The translations under genes and the position numbers were made by a program. The notes under the pieces were generated by a model. It was not told where the DNA came from and made no database searches. It worked only from the letters and a program-made list of their open reading frames with translations. From the NCBI RefSeq assembly GCF_030063245.1, contig NZ_JASISR010000001.1, positions 34,168 through 98,167 of the forward strand: a stretch of 64,000 nucleotides of DNA, written 5' to 3'. Source of the stretch: Paenarthrobacter sp. PH39-S1. Lineage in GTDB: Bacteria > Actinomycetota > Actinomycetes > Actinomycetales > Micrococcaceae. Positions 52,761-60,866 of this stretch are shown here, one piece after another. Numbering within the stretch: position 1 is the first letter of the stretch; every line of letters starts with the position of its first letter.

Positions 52761-53001
52761 CCTTTCCGTCGCCGAACCTTGCCAGCGGAACATAGGAAAA
52801 ACCGCATGGCAAGGGCGGGGGACCCACTCAACGGCAGCTGAAGACACGCTGCCTTGGGGTGAAGTCCGTCCGGGCATGAGACGGCTGAGGCGGCTATTCC
52901 ATTCGGATACGACGGGGCCGTGCCGTGCCCTCCGGGCCGAGCTGCAGATCATTCCCCAGACTCGAATCCGACAGCTGACTCCGCAGGCGTACGAGAGAGG
53001 C
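52761..53001 (+). ncRNA. c-di-AMP riboswitch (ydaO/yuaA family) before the M23 gene
   Basis: Conserved blocks of the ydaO aptamer appear in order: GTCGCCGAACC (52769-52779), GGGCGGGGGACCCA (about 52825-52838), CTTGGGGTGAAG (about 52853-52864), CGAATCCGACAGCTGACT (about 52964-52981) and CGCAGGCGTACGAGAGAGG (to 53000). The terminal stem can pair CCTTTC (52761-52766) with GAGAGG (52995-53000), and GAGAGG is the Shine-Dalgarno of the next gene (TTG 53008). Ligand binding could therefore hide the ribosome binding site, giving translational repression by c-di-AMP. Confidence 0.88.
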
Positions 53002-53007
53002 TCAACC

Positions 53008-53811
53008 TTGTCCACGATTCACCGGCATGGCCGCAGACGCGGGTTACCTGTGGCTCCCGCGTCACCCGCTGCCCCAATCTGCCGACGCAACACCATCCAC
53101 CGCGAACGGCGGAGCAATCGCCGGCACCCCTCGGTGCGGGGGCTGTTCCGTGGGGCCGTTTCCGCCGGGATTAGCCAGACAGCGGGCATGGCATTGGCGG
53201 CGACCGGCCTGGCACTGGCCGTGACCATGCCGACGACGGCGGCGACTCTGTCCGTCGGTGCAGCCGGGCGTGCAGCGGCCGAAGATGCCGTCATTACGGC
53301 GGATCCGGGCGTGCCGATGGCATTTGATCGTCCCCAGGTGAGCAGCCGGCCCGACGCGGACGGCAAGCTGCATCAGACTCTCGCCGTGTCCGCCGCCGAG
53401 GTCACTGCTGCCGCAGCCAAAGGTGTCCTGAGTGCGCCGCTGGATACCCTACAGCAGACCTCGGGCTTCGGTAGCCGCATCAACCCGTTGACCGGAGAGA
53501 TGGGGGAGGTCCATACCGGCCAAGACTACGGTGTGGCTTGCGGCAGTGCCGTTCATGGTGCGGCCGGCGGCACCGTGACCTTCGCCCGGTGGCATCCCTA
53601 CGGCGGCGGAAACCGTATTGTGATCGATCACGGCAACGGCCTGTCGACCACGTACAACCACCTCTCACAGATCGGCGTGACCGTCGGCCAGACGCTGGAG
53701 CGCGGGGCACGGATCTCTCTCAGCGGCACCACTGGCTCCTCGACGGGCTGCCATCTGCACTTCGAGGTAGTGGTCAACGGCACCCTTGTTGACCCCCTCG
53801 GCTGGCTCTGA
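53008..53811 (+). CDS. M23 family peptidoglycan endopeptidase
   Basis: This 267-residue exported protein has a long basic N-region, a hydrophobic signal (MALAATGLALAVTMPTTA) and a C-terminal LytM domain. Zinc ligands are His169 and Asp173 (HTGQD) and His251 in HLHFE, with His249 as probable catalytic residue. It cleaves peptide bridges in the cell wall. TTG 53008 was chosen because GAGAGAGG lies 7 bases upstream; upstream in-frame starts lie inside the riboswitch. Regulation by c-di-AMP fits a wall hydrolase linked to turgor and wall stress. Confidence 0.92.
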   Translation: MSTIHRHGRRRGLPVAPASPAAPICRRNTIHRERRSNRRHPSVRGLFRGAVSAGISQTAGMALAATGLALAVTMPTTAATLSVGAAGRAAAEDAVITADPGVPMAFDRPQVSSRPDADGKLHQTLAVSAAEVTAAAAKGVLSAPLDTLQQTSGFGSRINPLTGEMGEVHTGQDYGVACGSAVHGAAGGTVTFARWHPYGGGNRIVIDHGNGLSTTYNHLSQIGVTVGQTLERGARISLSGTTGSSTGCHLHFEVVVNGTLVDPLGWL

Positions 53812-53895
53812 CGCCAGCACTTTTTCACAGCGCCATCCACAGCTCACCGTGACCAGAATGTGACATTGCGTTGAATCTGTTGTAGCGTCTTACTC

Positions 53896-53921
53896 GCGCC
53901 AAGTTGTACAGAAGTTGGCGC
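53896..53921 (+). promoter_or_regulatory. Inverted repeat GCGCCAA/TTGGCGC upstream of second riboswitch
   Basis: Seven-base arms GCGCCAA (53896-53902) and TTGGCGC (53915-53921) enclose a 12-base loop. It lies just before the second riboswitch and could be a processing hairpin, a weak terminator after the M23 gene, or a protein-binding site. Confidence 0.4.
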
Positions 53922-53934
53922 CCATGAGTGGATT

Positions 53935-54129
53935 GCCTAGCTCTGCCACCGCTCACGGTCCGTTCGCAACAATCGTCTGGCAGGGGCGGGGGAACCAATA
54001 ACGGACTTCGTCAGAAGTCCTTGGGGTGAAGCCGCGAAGCGTTCATCGGAAGAAATTCCGCAGAATGTGGAGCGGCCGGGTGACTCCCATCCGAATCCGA
54101 CAGCTTACCTCGCAGGCATTGGGAGAGGC
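53935..54129 (+). ncRNA. c-di-AMP riboswitch (ydaO/yuaA family) before the NlpC/P60 gene
   Basis: The aptamer blocks are GGGGCGGGGGAACCA (about 53983-53997), CCTTGGGGTGAAGCC (about 54019-54033), CGAATCCGACAGCTTACCTC (about 54092-54111) and GCAGGCATTGGGAGAGGC (to 54129). The GGGAGAGG at its 3' end is the Shine-Dalgarno for GTG 54137. Outer pairing GCCT/AGGC closes the element over the ribosome binding site. It is the second copy of this riboswitch class within 1.2 kb. Confidence 0.88.
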
Positions 54130-54136
54130 TTCAGCC

Positions 54137-54934
54137 GTGTCATCAGTCAATACCCTTGGTCGCCATAGAGTGGCCACGGTCAGTAAAAACCCGCTTTCGG
54201 CCATTTCGAAGGCCGTATCCTCCAATGCGGGGACCGTGGGCCGGCAGGCAGCGGTCATCGCCGCGGCTTCGGGCCTGATCCTAAGCATCGGACTTCCGGC
54301 GCAGGCGTCAGAAACCGGTCGCGTCACCACCGATGCGTCCGCAGCCGTTCAGGTTGCTCCGCTGTCGATCACGGCACCGGCCACCGCCGCGGTGTCCTTC
54401 GACCGTCCCGCTGTCAGCTCCACGCCGGCTCCTGTAGTCGCCGCAGCAGCACCGATTGCCGCAGCAGCACCGATCGCCGCAGCAGCACCGATCGCTGCAG
54501 TTGCACCGCTCGCCGAAGCAACCGACCAGGTGACTGCTGCTCAGAACACCGCAGCCGAAACCGTCGCAAAGACCGAGGCCGTTGCCGCTCCTGTCGTGGG
54601 CAGTGGGCATGCGGGCGTCGCAGCGGCCGCCTATGCAGGAATCGGACATCCCTATGTCTGGGGCGGCACCAGCACCTCGGGCTGGGACTGTTCAGGATTT
54701 GTGCAGTGGGCGTACGCCCAAGCAGGAATTTCCGTTCCGCGGACCAACCAGTGGAGCGGAATGGTTCAGACATCCAACCCGCAGCCCGGCGATCTGGTTG
54801 TACAGAACGGCGGAGTCCACGTCGGCATCTACGTGGGTAACGGGATGGTCATCAGTGCGCTGAACCCGAGCGTCGGCACAGTACTGCTGCCGGCCACCGC
54901 TACCGGAACCTCCGTCTTCTACACCCTTCCGTAA
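54137..54934 (+). CDS. NlpC/P60 family peptidoglycan hydrolase
   Basis: This 265-residue exported protein has a signal region (GRQAAVIAAASGLILSIGLPAQAS), an Ala/Pro linker with API-AAA repeats, and a C-terminal NlpC/P60 domain. The catalytic Cys185 is in WDCSGF, the His in GVHVGIYVG and the third residue probably Asn in ALNPS. It hydrolyses D-gamma-glutamyl-diaminopimelate or related wall peptide bonds. GTG 54137 fits the riboswitch-embedded Shine-Dalgarno; upstream in-frame ATGs lie inside the aptamer. Confidence 0.93.
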   Translation: MSSVNTLGRHRVATVSKNPLSAISKAVSSNAGTVGRQAAVIAAASGLILSIGLPAQASETGRVTTDASAAVQVAPLSITAPATAAVSFDRPAVSSTPAPVVAAAAPIAAAAPIAAAAPIAAVAPLAEATDQVTAAQNTAAETVAKTEAVAAPVVGSGHAGVAAAAYAGIGHPYVWGGTSTSGWDCSGFVQWAYAQAGISVPRTNQWSGMVQTSNPQPGDLVVQNGGVHVGIYVGNGMVISALNPSVGTVLLPATATGTSVFYTLP

Positions 54935-55039
54935 CCGCCAGCACATTCCAAGCGGGCCGATGGCCCGCGAAAAAAATCCGCCGAGGCCCTTGCCCGGAAG
55001 CTGCCCCTTCAGCTTGAAGACATTGAAAGTGAGTACCAC

Positions 55040-55897
55040 ATGACCTCTCGTGCACCTATTGCACGGCACCGCGCCGTGGTGTCAAAGACCAAATCGATTT
55101 CAGTTATTGCAAAAGCCGTAACTTCGAATGCGGGCGGCGTAGGCCGCCAGGCCGCAGTCATTGCAGCCGCATCCGGTCTGGTCCTGACTAGCGGTATCGC
55201 CGCTAACGCCGCTGAGCCCTCGATGACGCGGGTGTCCGACGCATCCTCGACCCTTAACGTCAAAGCGGCAGCGCTGCAGGCCATTACCGCCGACGCGACC
55301 GCCGCGGTGTCGTTCGTCAAGCCGACTGTGACGTCGATTCCGGCCCCGCCGCCTGCGCCGGTAGCTCCCGTTGAGGCGCAGGCCGACCAGATCGCACCGG
55401 TCGTCCAGGAAGCCGTCGCGAACACGAACAACGCTGCCCCTGCAGCGGCTGCCCCTGTAGCGGCTGCTCCGGCCGCAGCCCCTGCTCCCGCCGCAGCCCC
55501 TGCTCCCGCCGCAGCCCCTGCTCCCGCCGCAGCCCCTGCTCCCGCCGCAGCCCCTGCTGCCGCCAGCGGAGTCGGCGCCACTATCGCCGCAGCCGCCTAC
55601 TCGCAGCTCGGAGTCCACCAGGACTGCACCGCACTCGCCAGCAACGCCCTTGCCGCCGCGGGCATCTTCTACCACGGCTGGCCGGCCGGCTACATGTCCC
55701 TGGGACGTACGGTCTCCGCCGCTGAAGCCCAGCCTGGCGATCTGATCTACTACGACAACGCAGGCGCCGGTGTGCCCCACATCGCCGTCTATGTCGGCAA
55801 TGGCCAGGCAATCCACGGCGGATTCAACGGTGGTAACACTGAGCTGTTCACCGCGTACCTGGGTTCCGGCCCGGTCTTCATTGCGATCGGCCACTAG
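55040..55897 (+). CDS. NlpC/P60-like exported cysteine peptidase with Ala/Pro repeat linker
   Basis: This 285-residue protein has a signal region (GGVGRQAAVIAAASGLVLTSGIAANA) nearly identical to that of the previous gene product, then a long Ala/Pro linker and a divergent NlpC/P60 domain. The probable nucleophile is Cys196 (HQDCTAL) and the His is in PHIAVYVGNGQAIHGG. It lacks the WDCSG motif of its neighbour, so its specificity may differ. No riboswitch precedes it. The ATG at 55040 has only a weak ribosome binding site (AAAGTGAG). A strong terminator follows. Confidence 0.88.
   Translation: MTSRAPIARHRAVVSKTKSISVIAKAVTSNAGGVGRQAAVIAAASGLVLTSGIAANAAEPSMTRVSDASSTLNVKAAALQAITADATAAVSFVKPTVTSIPAPPPAPVAPVEAQADQIAPVVQEAVANTNNAAPAAAAPVAAAPAAAPAPAAAPAPAAAPAPAAAPAPAAAPAAASGVGATIAAAAYSQLGVHQDCTALASNALAAAGIFYHGWPAGYMSLGRTVSAAEAQPGDLIYYDNAGAGVPHIAVYVGNGQAIHGGFNGGNTELFTAYLGSGPVFIAIGH
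55475..55564 (+). repeat. 18-base tandem repeat encoding the Ala/Pro linker
   Basis: GCAGCCCCTGCTCCCGCC occurs four times without change from 55475 to 55546, then once with one substitution to 55564. It encodes repeated AAPAPA in the wall-spanning linker. Confidence 0.95.
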
Positions 55898-55929
55898 CAT
55901 AATCTGCGTCAACGGCTGAAGCAGCTTTC

Positions 55930-55962
55930 AAAAGGTCCCCGCGGATTGCGGGGACCTTTTGC
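55930..55962. terminator. Strong bidirectional-type terminator hairpin
   Basis: Perfect 14-base arms CAAAAGGTCCCCGC (55930-55943) and its complement (55949-55962) enclose the loop GGATT. The A-run on the left and T-run on the right lie within the stem, as in intrinsic terminators. It follows the last wall-peptidase gene by 32 bases. Confidence 0.85.
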
Positions 55963-56223
55963 TGCTTAAACGCGTGCAGCGTCGGGTTAGGCGAGGACGC
56001 AGGAACGAGAGTTAAGCGCCGCCAGCGCCGGGACGGACGACGGCGGCAGCGCCCGGTTGGTGACTGCGGCAATGCCTGGTTGGTGACTGAGGCAGTCCAT
56101 CACCGGATTGGGCGAATCGGGCATCGAGTGTTTAGTCTTATCCTGACGATCCACGGTTCGGGCACGCGGAGGGCAGCCGGCTCTCCGGCAACGGTCCCGG
56201 AACTTGCCGGAAGAAGCTTGTGC
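55963..56223 (+). promoter_or_regulatory. Upstream region of the HNH gene with a direct repeat and possible promoter
   Basis: GGTTGGTGACTG occurs twice (56055-56066 and 56078-56089). TTGGGC (56108-56113), 17 bases, TTTAGT (56131-56136) is a weak candidate promoter. No gene is seen in this segment. Confidence 0.35.
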
Positions 56224-56724
56224 ATGCGCACTCTCATTCTGAATGCTGGATATGAGCCCCTGGCAGTTGTGACTTTCCGCCGGGCGCTGGTCCTTGTCCT
56301 CACCGGGAAGGCGAGCGTCATCGCCGAAACCGACGACCCCGTGGTGGGCCCGAGCGGGATTCTGGGTAGGCCGTCCGTGATCCTGCTGACGCGATATGTG
56401 CGGCTTCCGTATAACCGTCCGGCCCCCGTTACCCGGCGCGGCGTGCTGCGCCGCGATGATCACCGGTGCGCCTATTGCGGCAAGACCGCGAGCACAGTGG
56501 ACCACGTCGAACCCCGGTCCAGGGGCGGGATCGACAGCTGGGAGAACCTGGTGGCGTGCTGCCTGCGCTGCAACGGACTCAAGGGGGACCACACACCCGC
56601 GCAGATGGGGTGGAAACTGCATACCACCCCGCAGCCTCCGCGCAGCGGTTTTTGGCAGATCAAGGAGCTGGATAAGCCGGTGCCGGAGTGGGTACCGTTC
56701 CTTCGGCAGGAGTCGGCGGCGTAA
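56224..56724 (+). CDS. HNH endonuclease family protein
   Basis: This 166-residue protein starts MRTLILNAGYEPLAVVTFRRAL and has an HNH motif with zinc knuckles: CAYCG, VDHVEPRSRGG, SWENLVACCLRCNGLKGDHTP. This subgroup is widespread and chromosomal in actinobacteria; it is not tied to a phage or intron here. ATG 56224 has GGAAGAAG upstream. A role in DNA repair or RNA/DNA cleavage is possible but not shown. Confidence 0.92.
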   Translation: MRTLILNAGYEPLAVVTFRRALVLVLTGKASVIAETDDPVVGPSGILGRPSVILLTRYVRLPYNRPAPVTRRGVLRRDDHRCAYCGKTASTVDHVEPRSRGGIDSWENLVACCLRCNGLKGDHTPAQMGWKLHTTPQPPRSGFWQIKELDKPVPEWVPFLRQESAA

Positions 56725-56754
56725 GCTGTACCCATACGCCGAGGTTAGGACGCC

Positions 56755-57165
56755 ATGATGATGCAGCCGGTCACGTTTGTGGAGATTCACAGTCCCGATA
56801 TGGCTGCGACACGTACCTTTATGCAGGCCACCTTTGGCTGGGACCCGCAGCCCTTCGGCACGCCGGAGTATCTGATGACGGAGCACGGTAGCGCGTCCGG
56901 CGTTGACACCGGACTGATGGCTTCCCAAGACGGCGATCCGCACGCCACGCCTGTCATCGCCGTTCCCGATCTGGAGGCCGCAATGGCCGCTGTTGTCAGC
57001 AACGGGGGCGCCATTGTGTATCCGCGCTTCAACAAAGGTGCGGCTGGTGGCGCCTGTTACGTTGTGGACCCCGCTGGTGTCCTGATCGGCCTGCACGAGA
57101 TGCAGCCGGCTGCCGCCGAAAGCGCGGACGACGGCGGTAGTGAGGAACGTCTGGGCTTTGCCTGA
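56755..57165 (+). CDS. VOC superfamily (glyoxalase-like) protein
   Basis: This 136-residue protein has one VOC module: PVTFVEIHSPDMAATRTFMQATFGWDPQPFG, VIAVPDLEAAMAAVVSNGGAIVYPRF and GGACYVVDPAGVLIGLHE. Its start is a run of three ATG codons, the first at 56755. Its 3' end overlaps mobA by 26 bases if GTG 57140 is used. The substrate is unknown. Confidence 0.88.
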   Translation: MMMQPVTFVEIHSPDMAATRTFMQATFGWDPQPFGTPEYLMTEHGSASGVDTGLMASQDGDPHATPVIAVPDLEAAMAAVVSNGGAIVYPRFNKGAAGGACYVVDPAGVLIGLHEMQPAAAESADDGGSEERLGFA

Positions 57166-57961
57166 GTTGGCCGGTTCAGCCCGGTTCGCCATTGTCGGGG
57201 CGATAATCCTCGCCGGCGGGCGGTCATCGCGTCTGGGCGGAATCGCGAAAGCGGCGCTGCTGGTCGGCGGAGTGAGCCTGCTTTCCGGTACTGTCGATGC
57301 CGCACGAGGAGCACTGCACGCCGGTGAACGCAGCCAGGTCCGTCGACCTTCCATCGTCGTGGTCGGTCCGGTGCAGCAGCTGCTGAGTCTGCTGGGACCG
57401 TCGGGAGCCGGCGGCGAATCCTCGCCGGAGGCCTCCGTTCCATCGACCATACCGGCGCCGGAGGTGTTGCTGGTCCGTGAGGACCCGCCATATTCGGGGC
57501 CCGCTGCCGCAATGGCAGCCGGCTTGGCCCTGCTCACGGGCACTGCCACTGCCGGCGCCGCACCCGATACGGGTGCCGGTGGCGAATGCGTTTTGGTGCT
57601 CGCCTGCGACATGCCCCACGTCTCCACAGTCGTCTCCTCGTTGCTTCGCCGGCTCGAAACCGCAGCAGCGGAGCACCTACCACAGGGTGTGGAGGGCTGG
57701 CTGGCTTCAGATCAAGGACGTGATCAGCCGTTGGCCGCGGTTTACCGGATGGCGCCGCTCCTTCGTGCCGTTGAACTGGCACGAGCGTCCGGCTCGCTAA
57801 AGAATGCCTCGGTGTTCCGCCTGATTGCTAGTCTGGACTTGGTTCGTGTGGACGTTCCTGCCGGCAGCACTGCGGACGTTGACAGTTGGGGTGATGCGGC
57901 GGCTCTGGGAATTGACGGCATTCCGGGGCTCAGCCCACCCGATGCCGCCGACGATGAGTGA
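57140..57961 (+). CDS. mobA: Molybdenum cofactor guanylyltransferase-like protein (MobA family)
   Basis: This 273-residue nucleotidyltransferase transfers GMP (or CMP) to molybdopterin. The signature loop reads AIILAGGRSSRLGGIAKAAL; the usual Asp before the Lys (GxDK) is Ala. LACDMPHV (metal-binding Asp) and RDQPLAAVYR are conserved. It is longer than E. coli MobA (194 residues) because of Ala/Gly/Pro-rich insertions. GTG 57140 is the assumed start; TTG 57158 is an alternative. It is the first of a Mo-cofactor group with DUF6457, moeA and fdhD. Confidence 0.87.
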   Translation: MRNVWALPELAGSARFAIVGAIILAGGRSSRLGGIAKAALLVGGVSLLSGTVDAARGALHAGERSQVRRPSIVVVGPVQQLLSLLGPSGAGGESSPEASVPSTIPAPEVLLVREDPPYSGPAAAMAAGLALLTGTATAGAAPDTGAGGECVLVLACDMPHVSTVVSSLLRRLETAAAEHLPQGVEGWLASDQGRDQPLAAVYRMAPLLRAVELARASGSLKNASVFRLIASLDLVRVDVPAGSTADVDSWGDAAALGIDGIPGLSPPDAADDE

Positions 57962-58047
57962 CGCCGGCTTTAACACGCATGAGCCAGAATCGTAACCAAA
58001 GCCTGTCGCAGCCAGCGATCCAGACCGATATGCACGGAGGAACAGTC

Positions 58048-58326
58048 ATGAAGAGCCAGGAAGAAGTGCTGGAGGATTGGGTCCACACGCTGCTGCAGGC
58101 CTTTGAGATTGCCGACCTGACGATTGATACCAATGCCGTTCTCAAGGTTGCCGGCGAGGCCGCGCACGCTGTGGTGCGCCCGGCCGCTCCACTGACGACG
58201 TTTATCGCCGGACTCGCAGCCGGGCTGGCTGCCGGTTCAGGTCAGGCAGCCGAAGCTGCAGCCATGCGGGCGGCGCTGGAACTGGCCGGGAATTTAGCGG
58301 TTGCCGAAGCCGGCGGGGAGGATTAG
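58048..58326 (+). CDS. DUF6457 family small protein
   Basis: This 92-residue protein (MKSQEEVLEDWVHTLLQAFEI, then an Ala/Gly-rich helix) is of the type encoded between mobA and moeA in actinobacteria, sometimes fused to MobA. It may form a helical partner of the molybdopterin nucleotidyltransferase. ATG 58048 has CGGAGG upstream. Its stop overlaps the moeA GTG (TAGTG). Confidence 0.85.
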   Translation: MKSQEEVLEDWVHTLLQAFEIADLTIDTNAVLKVAGEAAHAVVRPAAPLTTFIAGLAAGLAAGSGQAAEAAAMRAALELAGNLAVAEAGGED

Positions 58327-59678
58327 TGGGCCGCGCCAACCCGGCGCCGGCCCTCATGGCGGCGGAACCGTCGGGTGCTGCGGCAGCAGCCGGGAACTTC
58401 GGTGACGGACCCGTCGCACAAGATCCCACCGCCGGTGCCCCAGACGGTCGCGCGGGCGTTGAGTCTGCCGTAGGCCCGGCCACCGAGCCGGCACCCGCGT
58501 TGCGTTTGCCGCACAGCTGGGAGGAGGCAAGGGCGCGGGCCTACGACTGCGCCGCACCGTTGCCCGCGCACCCGGTCCCGCTCCAGCAGGGAATCGGACG
58601 GATCCTGGCCCGGGACATCCTCGCGCTGCAGGACATGCCGCACTATGCGTCGTCGGCCATGGACGGTTGGGCCGTCACCGGCAGTCCGCCGTGGATCCTG
58701 GCCGAGCCCGGCCGACGGCTGTCCCCGGGTCAGGCCAGCCCGGTGGTCACGGGTGGCCTCATCCCTGTCGGCGCCAAGGCCGTGTTGCGCAGTGAATCAG
58801 GCGAACTGAGCACAGACGACGACGGGCTGCCGGTGCTGGTGCTCAGCGAAAGGGCCAGGCCGGGGGAGCCCAAGGGCGGCCAGCACATCCGTAGGCAGGC
58901 CGAGGAAGCTGCCGTCGGCGACAGGCTCGTGCTGGCCGGCCAGACCCTCAACCCGGCTCATATCGCGCTTGCAGCATTGGCCGGACTCGATGAGGTCCAC
59001 GTGCTCGGCCGGCCCGCGGTGAAACTCGTTTTTACCGGCGATGAGGTGATTCCCGCCGGCTTGCCGGAGCCTGGACAGGTCCGGGATACCTTTTCGCCCC
59101 AGCTGGCGGCGGTGGTCCGCATGTTGGGCGCGTCGGTGGTGGCCCAGCAGCGCGCTGCCGACAGTCTGGCAGCCATGCTAGACGCACTCGACGACCCCGC
59201 GGGCAACCCGGCCGATGTTGTGATCACAACCGGTGCGACCGGCCGGTCCAGCGCTGATTTCCTGCGGGCGGCCATCGCGCACTTGGGTGGGACGATGATC
59301 GTTGATGGCATCGCCATGCGCCCTGGACATCCGACTTTACTCGCAGAGTTCCCGGACGGACGCCTGTTGGTGGGCCTGCCCGGAAATCCGCTGGCGGCCA
59401 TGATGGGACTGTTGACCGTCGCCGCGCCGCTGCTCGCGGGACTGGGCAGCTGCGACCGGCCGGGAACCGGGGAAGTCTTCTGCGGTACCCCGATTCCTGA
59501 GAGCCCGGGCCGCACCCGGTTGTTGCCCTATCGGCTGGTTTACGGACTCGCATCGCCGGCAAAATTTGCCGATTCCGGCATGTTGCGCGGCCTGGCCGCC
59601 GCGGACGGAGTGATGCTTGTGCCGCCGCACGGGGCCAAAATGGGTGAAGCCCTGAGTACGATTCCGCTGCCCTGGTGA
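58326..59678 (+). CDS. moeA: Molybdopterin molybdenumtransferase
   Basis: This 450-residue enzyme inserts molybdate into adenylylated molybdopterin. After a 60-residue low-complexity N-terminal extension come the family motifs DMPHYASSAMDGWAV, TGGLIPVGAKAVLR, LAGLDEVHVLGRPAVKLVFTGDEVIPAG, DVVITTGATGRSSADFLR (variant of the TTGGVSxGDxD loop) and GLPGNPLAAMMGL. The GTG start is coupled to the previous gene. Confidence 0.94.
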   Translation: MGRANPAPALMAAEPSGAAAAAGNFGDGPVAQDPTAGAPDGRAGVESAVGPATEPAPALRLPHSWEEARARAYDCAAPLPAHPVPLQQGIGRILARDILALQDMPHYASSAMDGWAVTGSPPWILAEPGRRLSPGQASPVVTGGLIPVGAKAVLRSESGELSTDDDGLPVLVLSERARPGEPKGGQHIRRQAEEAAVGDRLVLAGQTLNPAHIALAALAGLDEVHVLGRPAVKLVFTGDEVIPAGLPEPGQVRDTFSPQLAAVVRMLGASVVAQQRAADSLAAMLDALDDPAGNPADVVITTGATGRSSADFLRAAIAHLGGTMIVDGIAMRPGHPTLLAEFPDGRLLVGLPGNPLAAMMGLLTVAAPLLAGLGSCDRPGTGEVFCGTPIPESPGRTRLLPYRLVYGLASPAKFADSGMLRGLAAADGVMLVPPHGAKMGEALSTIPLPW

Positions 59679-59853
59679 AGCCAAGGGCCCCGGCGCCGTT
59701 CAGGACCGGCACGGTTGCCTGTTGTCGGGCTGATTGGCTGAAGCCCGACTCCGAGCGTAGGCCTGACTGAGCATAAAGCAGCCTCAGTTCACAAAGCAGC
59801 CACGGCCACAAATCCGACACAATACAAAAACTTTGAGCACCGCAGGAGGACGC

Positions 59854-60780
59854 ATGGGACGGCTTACACAACGGGTCAGGATGGCCAAGGTCAGGCTGAC
59901 TGCCGCCAGCCACAGTGTTGCCGCGGGCGACAGTGTTTCCGCCAGCCACAGTGCTGCCGCGGGCCGCGATGGTGTTGCTGCGCCGGCGGCGACGGTGCAC
60001 CAGATCGAGGACACGTTGGCCGTCGAAGAGCCGCTGGAAATCCGACTGGGGGACGATCCTTTCAGCGTGACCATGCGGACGCCCGGTGATGACTTTGACC
60101 TGGTTGCCGGCTTCCTGGTCTCCGAGGGTGTCATCTGGGAGCCCGGGCAACTGGTGTCGCTGCGCTTTTGCGCAGGCGAAGATGAAAACGGCCGGCAGAC
60201 CTTCAACGTGGTGCAGGCGCAGCTTCGTCCCGATGTCGCGCTGCCGGATACCGGACTGCAGCGCCATGTCTACACCACCAGCTCCTGCGGAATCTGCGGG
60301 ACCGCCTCCATCGAGGCCGTCCGGAAGTCCTCCCACTTTGCGTCGGCTGCGGCGGTGCAGGGATTTCCTCTGCTGACCATGGAGGTGCTGGCGTCGCTCC
60401 CGGACAGGCTGCGGCGGCAGCAGAAGCTGTTCGAGCGGACCGGGGGCGTGCATGCCGCCGGCCTGTTCGACAGCACCGGCGAACTGCTGTGCCTGCGCGA
60501 AGATGTGGGGCGGCACAATGCCGTGGACAAAGTGGTGGGCTGGGCGCTGCGGGAGGGCCGGCTGCCGTTGCGCTCGACGGTGCTCCAGGTATCCGGGAGG
60601 GCGTCCTTCGAGCTTGTACAGAAGGCTGCCCTCGCCGGCGTCCCTGTCCTCGCGGCGGTGAGCGCGCCGTCGTCGTTGGCCGTTGAACTGGCCGAAAGCT
60701 CGGGACTGACTCTTGTCGGCTTCAGCCGCGGCGGCAGCCTGAATGTGTACGCCCATCCGGAGCGGGTCCTCGTTTCCTGA
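59854..60780 (+). CDS. fdhD: Formate dehydrogenase accessory sulfurtransferase
   Basis: This 308-residue protein delivers sulfur from IscS-type desulfurase to the Mo-cofactor of formate dehydrogenase. The hallmark SSCGICG carries the sulfur-transfer Cys, with TLAVEEPLEIRLGDDPFSVTMRTPGDDFDLVAGFLVSEG and LREDVGRHNAVDKVVG. ATG 59854 has AGGAGG just upstream. An insert near residues 18-40 is built from a 36-base partial tandem duplication. The gene implies that a formate dehydrogenase is encoded elsewhere in the genome. Confidence 0.95.
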   Translation: MGRLTQRVRMAKVRLTAASHSVAAGDSVSASHSAAAGRDGVAAPAATVHQIEDTLAVEEPLEIRLGDDPFSVTMRTPGDDFDLVAGFLVSEGVIWEPGQLVSLRFCAGEDENGRQTFNVVQAQLRPDVALPDTGLQRHVYTTSSCGICGTASIEAVRKSSHFASAAAVQGFPLLTMEVLASLPDRLRRQQKLFERTGGVHAAGLFDSTGELLCLREDVGRHNAVDKVVGWALREGRLPLRSTVLQVSGRASFELVQKAALAGVPVLAAVSAPSSLAVELAESSGLTLVGFSRGGSLNVYAHPERVLVS

Positions 60781-60866
60781 TTGCTGCGTTGTCCATCGGT
60801 GGCTCCCTTACTAGGGTGGACAGCACGGCGAACGGTCCGAGTCTTCACATCTATGAGGAGTGCCCA

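Noticed and set aside
52876..53007. In-frame ATG start of the M23 protein inside the riboswitch
   Set aside because: The region is explained by conserved aptamer sequence, and the TTG at 53008 has a proper Shine-Dalgarno.
55475..55564. CRISPR-like short repeats
   Set aside because: The repeats are adjacent without spacers and encode an Ala/Pro linker in frame.
56224..56724. HNH gene as part of a mobile element or group II intron
   Set aside because: No reverse transcriptase, integrase, terminal repeats or att-like duplication is visible nearby.
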